From Cellulomonadaceae bacterium (GTDB taxonomy: Bacteria; Actinomycetota; Actinomycetes; Actinomycetales; Cellulomonadaceae): 47,578 bases of DNA. The DNA lies in assembly GCA_031256435.1 (NCBI GenBank), contig JAIRQO010000062.1, positions 1-47,578 of the forward strand, read 5' to 3'. The notes under the pieces were generated by a model. The model saw only the letters and a program-made list of their open reading frames with translations. It searched no databases and had not been told where the DNA came from. Shown here piece after piece: positions 41,818-47,578 of this stretch (positions are counted from its first letter, which is position 1; the number at the start of each line of letters is the position of its first letter). Made by a program: the position numbers and the translations under genes.

Positions 41818-42767
41818 GGCGTTTCTTCCCGCACCACGTAGACAGGCCTACGCTTGGTTTCCAGGAAGATCTTGCCAATGTATTCTCCAATGATTCCCAG
41901 CGAGAGCAGTTGGAAACTCCCCAGGAACAGGATAATCAACACTTGGGAGGTCCAACCGGCCACGGCATCGCCAAAGGCTAGGGTGCGGATGAAGATGATG
42001 ATCCCCATCACTACGGCCACAGCAAAGGCCACCATGCCAGCCCCGGTAGCAATCTTCAAGGGGAAGGTGGAGAAGTTGATGATTCCCGTAATGGAATAGG
42101 AGAACAGGTTCCAGAAACTCCAGTGTGTCTCCCCCGCCACGCGCTCCACATTGTCAAACTCCATGTAATGGGTTTTGTACCCCACCCAGGAGAATAGTCC
42201 CTTACTAAACCGGTTATACTCGCTCAGTTCCAAAATAGAATCCACCATTTGACGAGTCATCAGGCGGTAGTCACGGGCACCGTCCACCATTTCTGTGTCA
42301 CTAATGGAGTTAATCAGGCGGTAGAACATGCGCGCAAAGAAGCTACGAATCGGCGGTTCGCCCTTACGGTCCACGCGCCGGGTCCCCACACAGTCATAGT
42401 CCTCTTCCGTGATGAGGCGCACCATCTCCGGCAACAACTCTGGCGGGTCCTGCAAGTCAGCATCCATCACTGCTACGGCATCACCGGTGGCAGCCTGGAG
42501 GCCCGCGTACAACGCCGATTCCTTGCCAAAGTTCCGGGAGAAGGAGATGAGACGCACTAAGTCCGGATGCTGGCTTTGCAGGTCTCGCAGCACTGCCAAG
42601 GTGTCATCTTTGGAGCCGTCATCCACAAAAATGCATTCAATCTTCACGTCCGGAAGCGTGACGCGCTTCAGAAACTCGTCAACAAAGATGGGAAGCGATT
42701 CCTGCTCGTTATAGCACGGCACCACAACGCTCAGGGTCTTGATGGAGTGTGGATTGGTGACGCTCAT
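41814..42767 (-). CDS. GtrB/DPM1-type glycosyltransferase family 2
   Basis: A 317-aa enzyme that transfers a sugar from a nucleotide donor to polyprenyl phosphate. The GT2 domain has LSVVVPCYNEQESLP, CIFVDDGSKDDT, FSRNFGKESAL and MDADLQDPPELLPEM. Two C-terminal membrane helices follow (about residues 230-290), then the typical GEYIGKIFLETKRRPVYVV. It overlaps both neighbours by 4 nt. The product would feed GtrA and the GT-C-like protein encoded upstream. Confidence 0.93.
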   Translation of the reverse strand: MSVTNPHSIKTLSVVVPCYNEQESLPIFVDEFLKRVTLPDVKIECIFVDDGSKDDTLAVLRDLQSQHPDLVRLISFSRNFGKESALYAGLQAATGDAVAVMDADLQDPPELLPEMVRLITEEDYDCVGTRRVDRKGEPPIRSFFARMFYRLINSISDTEMVDGARDYRLMTRQMVDSILELSEYNRFSKGLFSWVGYKTHYMEFDNVERVAGETHWSFWNLFSYSITGIINFSTFPLKIATGAGMVAFAVAVVMGIIIFIRTLAFGDAVAGWTSQVLIILFLGSFQLLSLGIIGEYIGKIFLETKRRPVYVVREETP

Positions 42768-45025
42768 GCCGCACCTCCCTGTGTAGTACCCGTGCGGGGC
42801 TTTCGTTGCGGATAGATGCGCCGAACACTTCCCGTCACCACGGAAATAAGGAAGAGGACCCCGGCAGCGGCCACGGCAAGGAACACCGGGGAACTGAGCA
42901 CCGGATCACGAGTCAGCAGGTAATCCTTGGCCCAGTTCTGATCCTGGGTGACGGTGAAGGTGTCCGAGTCCGCTCCGCCGTCAAACGTGTATCCCGGCGG
43001 AGCCTTGACGGTCACCGTTTGACCCGTCCCCGCGTTGACGTTGAACGTGCGGACCACCTGTTCTTGTTCGTCGCTCATGGACACCGTGATGATGTGTCCC
43101 GCCGGTTCCACGGTGAGATCAATCGTCTGGTGGTAACTCTGGGTCATCACATAGGACGTGGGGTTGCCCGGTTGAGTAGCGAATCCAGGGATAGACGCAT
43201 GGGAAATGTCATACTCAGTGTTGTACGGCGCGGTGATCCACTCGGTCCCCACTACGGCTCCGGTGCTTGCGTCCACGTACCGGATCAGCGCATTGCGCAA
43301 CCAATCCTGATCGGCAGGTATGTGCGGCTCAGGGGCAGGGGTGGCATCGGCAGCGCCGGCACCTGCAGCATCATCGACGACGACGGAGTTGAGCTGACTC
43401 GCCATGGGGCCATCAGCGGGCGCTCCAAAGAACCGCTCGTAGGTGTCAAGAATCCACCGGACGCACCGGAGGTCCTGCTGCGGAGTCACCTGAAGCGGCA
43501 CGGAATTATCCAGCACCACCGAGTTCAGGTGATAGTACTGGGAAATCCAGGCATTCGCCCAGGCTTCGTTCGGCTCTCCACCACTGACGTAACCCTGACC
43601 CACCCAGGGGTTGTACTCGCTGGCCGACGGGGACATTCCGAGCATCCCCACATCGGCAGTCCCGTCATCGCCAGCAGCCAGCGCCACCTGCTCGTTGGTG
43701 TAGAAGATGTTGAAGGACGCCTTGATGTCATCCAGGGCAATTCGGTAGCTGGGGATGGCCACAAAGGTGACAGCAGCAGCCGTGACGAGGGGCACGGCCA
43801 CGTCAAAGATCACGCCCCATCCCGGCCGTTCTCCCAGGCGATCCAACAGGGCGAATACTGCTACCAGGATGAACACGTTCGGCGCAAACCAGAGCCGCCC
43901 AGGGTGAACCGGAGAAGCCACCATGGCCACGCAACCGGCCAGTGCTGACACCAGCATGATGGCTCCGCATTGAGCCTCGGGGTTACGTGTGAAGAAGCGC
44001 CAGATGCCGATGCGCGGAGTTCGTCGAAAATTCACGAAGGTCACGATGGCCAGCAGAACCAGGGCGGCGGCAATGATCCACCCGGAGTGATCCAGCGTGC
44101 GGACGGCAATGTCACTCAGGTTCCCGATGATTCCTTGGCCCTCGCCATAGTTGGCTGTTTCATCGGACTGCGAGGAGAGGATGATCATCCCGCCGAAGGC
44201 CACACTCGCGGCCAGCAGTCCACTCACGCGGGACAGGACGAGTTCATGGTCAGTGGTTCCCAGCGTGTAGAGCAGTGCGGCCAAGCACGCAATGGCACCG
44301 CCTACCTCGTTGGACGTTCCCGCGCAGATGCCGAGCAGCACCAGAACAAAGGTGAAGAGCGCGGGGTGTTTCTTGGGGCGGAATTCAAACCGGTAGAAGC
44401 CAAGGAATACCAGGGTGATGAGCCCCGGCCAGAGGTAGTTGGCTGAGCCCGCCACCCACAGCACCGTGGAGCCAAATCCAGGAATGAAGAACCACAGCAG
44501 GGCAAAGATGGCTGCGAGTTGGATGGGACGGCAGAAGGCGCGCTTGCCACTGGCATGGATGCTGATGCCAAGCCCGAGTCCCACGTAGGCCAAGGCGTTG
44601 AGCACGTTGAACACGGACTTGGGGATCTGCATGAAGGCGATCTCAAAGATGATGGAGATGAACCGCGCGTTCCAGTGGAGCATGTGGGTGCCCACGGCTT
44701 GAACAAACTGGAGGGGGTTGCTGTATTCGAGAGCATGGCCGTTCATGGGCCACGCTCCCTCGTAGACAAATCGGTACAGGTAATCATCCGCTACGTAGCC
44801 CGTGAACCTGTTGAGGTTGAACGCGAAAGCGAAGGCAGTGATAGCCACTGCTGCGACGAGGACCGCACCAACCACCACAAACGGGGTGAGGCGGCGGCGG
44901 GGCTGAGCGGCGGGGCGTGGGGTGGCCGGAGCCGAACTGGACTCTTGCTCTTTAGGCGCGGGGGGGGGAGCAACGCTCACGGCAGGCGCCTGCGCAGGGT
45001 CAGGCAACGAAGTCTCAGCACTCAC
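42764..45025 (-). CDS. DUF6056-like polytopic membrane protein (GT-C type glycosyltransferase candidate)
   Basis: A 753-aa protein. An Ala/Pro-rich cytoplasmic start of about 45 residues is followed by about 11 membrane helices and a large extracytoplasmic C-terminal part (about 440-720), ending with a last helix. The first loop holds YVADDYLYRFVYEGAWP and HWNARFISIIFEIAF; paired Asp in that loop mark GT-C enzymes. With GtrA and GtrB genes this makes a three-gene set in which the third member attaches the sugar to a wall polymer or protein; that role is inferred. GTG 45025 has GGAGG 8 nt upstream. Confidence 0.78.
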   Translation of the reverse strand: MSAETSLPDPAQAPAVSVAPPPAPKEQESSSAPATPRPAAQPRRRLTPFVVVGAVLVAAVAITAFAFAFNLNRFTGYVADDYLYRFVYEGAWPMNGHALEYSNPLQFVQAVGTHMLHWNARFISIIFEIAFMQIPKSVFNVLNALAYVGLGLGISIHASGKRAFCRPIQLAAIFALLWFFIPGFGSTVLWVAGSANYLWPGLITLVFLGFYRFEFRPKKHPALFTFVLVLLGICAGTSNEVGGAIACLAALLYTLGTTDHELVLSRVSGLLAASVAFGGMIILSSQSDETANYGEGQGIIGNLSDIAVRTLDHSGWIIAAALVLLAIVTFVNFRRTPRIGIWRFFTRNPEAQCGAIMLVSALAGCVAMVASPVHPGRLWFAPNVFILVAVFALLDRLGERPGWGVIFDVAVPLVTAAAVTFVAIPSYRIALDDIKASFNIFYTNEQVALAAGDDGTADVGMLGMSPSASEYNPWVGQGYVSGGEPNEAWANAWISQYYHLNSVVLDNSVPLQVTPQQDLRCVRWILDTYERFFGAPADGPMASQLNSVVVDDAAGAGAADATPAPEPHIPADQDWLRNALIRYVDASTGAVVGTEWITAPYNTEYDISHASIPGFATQPGNPTSYVMTQSYHQTIDLTVEPAGHIITVSMSDEQEQVVRTFNVNAGTGQTVTVKAPPGYTFDGGADSDTFTVTQDQNWAKDYLLTRDPVLSSPVFLAVAAAGVLFLISVVTGSVRRIYPQRKPRTGTTQGGAA

Positions 45026-45094
45026 CGTTCAATCCTCCCAATCGGAACGCCGATATGTGCATTACTCCAGCGTGTGGCGCAAATTTCCCAAGAT

Positions 45095-45745
45095 TCATAG
45101 TGAGGGACGCCGCAAGGCGTAGATCACCCCAATGGCCGCGAATGCCACCCCAGTGATGAGCAATTCTGATGCTTGGGTACCCGGGCGAAGAACCATGGCC
45201 CACCACTGTGAGCCCGGCGTAGTGAGGCCAAATTGGGCGGCCGCAAAGAGATACAGGCTCGGCAAAATCCAGCAATACTGCGGCTGGCGCACCAACGTGG
45301 CAGGCATGGCCAACACAATGCAGAACAGAACATTACGGATCACTGCCGCAACGGTGACCTGCCCAATTCGCGTATCTCCCACCCCGGGGAGACACACCGC
45401 CGTGGCTGCAAGAGCCAGAAAGAGTAACCAGGCCGCCCGTGCCACTTTGGCTCGTGGGGGATCCGGCAAGTATTGAGTGACGGACGCTGCGCCAATGCCT
45501 ACCGCAACAGAGGCAATCATCGGAACAAGAAGAATCCAGGGTACCGGCGTGTAGAGCGTATGGCCTCCCACACTTTCCACCACGCCGTTCCGTGTGACCG
45601 TGACCAGCGCCGCGGCCGCGGCGAGGAGACCGGCGGCCAGGCGCCACCGGTGAACACCAATCCAGGCGCGCACCAGTGGCACCCGTGGATGAACCCCGTG
45701 CTCGCTGTGGTTGGCAGGATTCCGGTGATTGGTGGGGCGTCTCAT
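45095..45745 (-). CDS. Polytopic membrane protein of unknown function
   Basis: A 216-aa protein with a basic N-terminus and about six membrane helices (for example LAAGLLAAAAALVTV and ILLVPMIASVAVGIG). It lies 18 nt after the ABC permease gene, so it is likely a further membrane part of that transporter or a helper. No known family is recognised. The 69-bp gap to the DUF6056-like gene separates the two operons. Confidence 0.7.
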   Translation of the reverse strand: MRRPTNHRNPANHSEHGVHPRVPLVRAWIGVHRWRLAAGLLAAAAALVTVTRNGVVESVGGHTLYTPVPWILLVPMIASVAVGIGAASVTQYLPDPPRAKVARAAWLLFLALAATAVCLPGVGDTRIGQVTVAAVIRNVLFCIVLAMPATLVRQPQYCWILPSLYLFAAAQFGLTTPGSQWWAMVLRPGTQASELLITGVAFAAIGVIYALRRPSL

Positions 45746-45763
45746 ATTCGCATGCTCCGCATG

Positions 45764-47035
45764 TCACTCTGTAGCCGGAGTTGGTGCATCTGCGCTCACA
45801 TCGCAGCGCTGCCATGCCGTCATCAAGGAAGCCACACCGTCAGGAGTCAGGGCCATTCCGCCTACACCAGGTTGGTATTCCTCGTTGATGAGGCCCATCC
45901 ACGTCACCACCACGGAGTCCAGGCTGAGCCAAAACTCGCTGGGCGGCGGTTCCTCGGAACTCACGGCGGGACACCAACTGGGATACACGAGTGTTTGGAT
46001 CAGTTCGGCCATACCCGGGGTCTCTCGTTCAACGAATCCGAGGGAACGTAGCGTCTTGCCGTCCGCGGGGATGTGCCGGTGGGACGCTTCCTCCACGCGT
46101 TCAGGAATCAATGACGTGTAACCATGGGCATCCGCAGCATCCATGAGTCGTCGAACATCATCAACGAGAGGACCAGCCAGGCGCTCATGTTCGGGAAAAA
46201 CACAAATAGTGGGTCGCTCCCCCGAGCACGCCGAAGGTGCCACTGGGACGGCGAGGAGTGATTCGCCGGGGATCAGCGCTGGCAGTGCGATCAACGCCAG
46301 CGCCGTGATTCCTGCCGCAGCGAGTGTCCCGAAACCGGGGGCCAACTTCCCCGCAACCACCTGGGGACGCGGCATCATCAACACCATAGCCGTGACCGCT
46401 AACACCAGAATCTGTACCACCAGATGGACCGGATTCCACGTGAGTCCAATCTGCGACACCGAAGCCCCTGAATCTCCCAAGGGGTTGAATCCACCGCGGG
46501 CGCCGAGTCCCATATTGGTGAGCACTTGCGCTAAACCCAGGGATGCGGCGAGTGCCACCACTCCAGCAAGAACGGGCGAAAGTAACCGCCCAATAAATGA
46601 TCCCAGGGCAGCGAACCACAGGAATGTGGACAGTTGGGCAAGAATCGCCAGGGCAATGATGGGCCATCCACCTCGGGGGTGGGCTACGGATCCGATGGCG
46701 AGTGCCGTCAAGATGACGAGCAGGTGAACTACGGCCGAAGGGACTGCTGCCCAGGCCGCTGCCGCTGTATAGCCGCGTTGACCGTGGCGTGCTGTGAGCA
46801 CCAGATAGCGGGCTTCCGGCGTAGTCAACCGTGCTGCGTCCACGGCGGACAAGGCAGCGATGACGGGCCACACCATCCACAGCCCCAAAGCGAACCATCG
46901 GACGGTCCACATTCCTTCACCCAGGTATGGGGTGCCGCGCATGACGCCAATGGCAAGGGCGAATCCCAGGGCTGCAGCAGCGGCCCAGGGTCCCATGAGC
47001 ATCCGCAGGTGAAATTTCACGAGCCTATTCATCAC
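45764..47035 (-). CDS. ABC transporter permease with extracytoplasmic C-terminal domain
   Basis: A 423-aa protein. About six membrane helices fill the first 260 residues, with RLVKFHLRMLMGPWAAAAAL at the start and AARLTTPEARYLVLTARHGQRG in a loop. After the last helix comes a soluble domain of about 160 residues with CSGERPTICVFPEHERLA, a cysteine pair that recurs in related actinobacterial permeases. Its start overlaps the stop of the ATPase gene (GTGA), so the pair forms an ABC exporter. Substrate unknown. Confidence 0.8.
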   Translation of the reverse strand: MMNRLVKFHLRMLMGPWAAAAALGFALAIGVMRGTPYLGEGMWTVRWFALGLWMVWPVIAALSAVDAARLTTPEARYLVLTARHGQRGYTAAAAWAAVPSAVVHLLVILTALAIGSVAHPRGGWPIIALAILAQLSTFLWFAALGSFIGRLLSPVLAGVVALAASLGLAQVLTNMGLGARGGFNPLGDSGASVSQIGLTWNPVHLVVQILVLAVTAMVLMMPRPQVVAGKLAPGFGTLAAAGITALALIALPALIPGESLLAVPVAPSACSGERPTICVFPEHERLAGPLVDDVRRLMDAADAHGYTSLIPERVEEASHRHIPADGKTLRSLGFVERETPGMAELIQTLVYPSWCPAVSSEEPPPSEFWLSLDSVVVTWMGLINEEYQPGVGGMALTPDGVASLMTAWQRCDVSADAPTPATE

Positions 47036-47578
47036 GGTGCCTGTTCCGTGAGCGCGGGACCAGGCACCTGGGGATTGACCGCTACCACGGGATCCTCTGC
47101 CATGAGTGCAGCCAGTGCCTGTTCCAACGGGCTATCGCCTGGAGCAGTTGGGTCAGCGCGCGATTCAAGGTCCTCCACGCTTCCGTCAAAAACGAGTTGT
47201 CCGTTGGTCAGTGCGAGTACGCGGGCGTGGAAACCCCGCACATCCTCCACCAAATGCGTGGACACCATGACAGCGCGCTGAGTGGCAATCCCTGTCAGCA
47301 TAGTGCGCACGGAAATCCGTTGAATCGGATCGAGACCCACCGTGGGTTCGTCGAGAAGGACCACGGCAGGGTTGTGAACAATCGCCTGAGCGATGGCTAA
47401 TCGGCGCTGCATTCCCCCGGAGAGTTGGCCGATCCGTGTTGTGCTACGGTTCGCGAGGTCCACGGCTTCAAGGGATGCTGCCACGGCTGCATCGCGTTCC
47501 TTGGACGGGACTCCGTGTAGCCAGGCTACGTAGTGGAGGAACTCGTCACAGGGGGCGTGTTTGGGGAGTTCCGGTTGC
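47032..47578 (-). CDS. ABC transporter ATPase, C-terminal part (cut by window edge)
   Basis: The frame is open to the right edge, so the Walker A region lies outside. Present are the signature LSGGMQRRLAIAQAI, Walker B VVLLDEPTVGLDP and the switch histidine in VSTHLVEDV. The part just inside the edge (DEFLHYVAWLHGVP) is the usual helical region before the signature. It is an exporter-type ATPase of the CcmA/multidrug group, coupled to the permease gene by overlap. Confidence 0.9.
   Translation of the reverse strand, partial: QPELPKHAPCDEFLHYVAWLHGVPSKERDAAVAASLEAVDLANRSTTRIGQLSGGMQRRLAIAQAIVHNPAVVLLDEPTVGLDPIQRISVRTMLTGIATQRAVMVSTHLVEDVRGFHARVLALTNGQLVFDGSVEDLESRADPTAPGDSPLEQALAALMAEDPVVAVNPQVPGPALTEQAP

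Overview
The window comes from a high-GC Gram-positive bacterium (Actinobacteria), probably a facultatively anaerobic member near Actinomycetaceae. The marker genes are RbpA (the actinobacterial RNA polymerase binding protein), a GarA/OdhI-like FHA protein, the pgsA–DUF881–small basic protein–DUF881–FHA–MerR block known from mycobacteria, and coproporphyrin-type heme genes. A stand-alone glycyl-radical protein points to anaerobic growth by pyruvate formate-lyase. Family placement below this level is inference.

Layout. 0-0.8 kb: the 3' end of an unknown gene and a GrcA-like glycyl-radical protein. 0.9-4.4 kb: riboflavin operon ribD-ribE-ribBA-ribH. 4.4-6.2 kb: cyclophilin, then hisE-hisG. 6.2-8.3 kb: a palindromic repeat and a DEAD-box RNA helicase with a DEGD motif. 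8.3-12.3 kb: the conserved envelope/division block. 12.3-15.2 kb: glycerol dehydrogenase and an APC transporter. 15.2-16.9 kb: a hipBA toxin-antitoxin module. 16.9-22.7 kb: an orphan sugar-binding lipoprotein coupled to a zinc-ribbon protein, a UvrA-like ABC protein and peptidyl-dipeptidase Dcp. 22.9-33.0 kb: a nine-gene heme cluster read leftward as hemA-hemC-hemE-radical SAM-hemY-hemH-hemD-hemB-hemL, mostly joined by 4-nt start/stop overlaps. 33.1-36.0 kb: radA between two different MazEF-like modules. 36.1-37.5 kb: an E. coli-type argG. 37.6-40.7 kb: an accessory island. 40.7-47.6 kb: rbpA, a GtrA/GT2/DUF6056 glycosylation operon and a partial ABC exporter.

The heme cluster covers the route from glutamyl-tRNA to coproheme. 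It carries a radical SAM/SPASM protein of AhbD/NirJ type where many actinobacteria carry the coproheme decarboxylase ChdC (HemQ). It may therefore finish heme by an oxygen-independent decarboxylation; this is inference.

The least explained part is the island at 37.6-40.7 kb. It holds a TrmB/LuxR-type regulator, a 43-residue secreted three-cysteine peptide with a strong ribosome binding site, and a lipoprotein directly downstream. TGTTC-N2/3-GAAC palindromes occur upstream of both the regulator and the peptide. Beside them is a tandem duplication of a very small hydrophobic protein plus a three-helix membrane protein. I read this as a candidate peptide-signalling or peptide/immunity locus.

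There are no rRNA, tRNA, CRISPR, transposase or phage genes visible.
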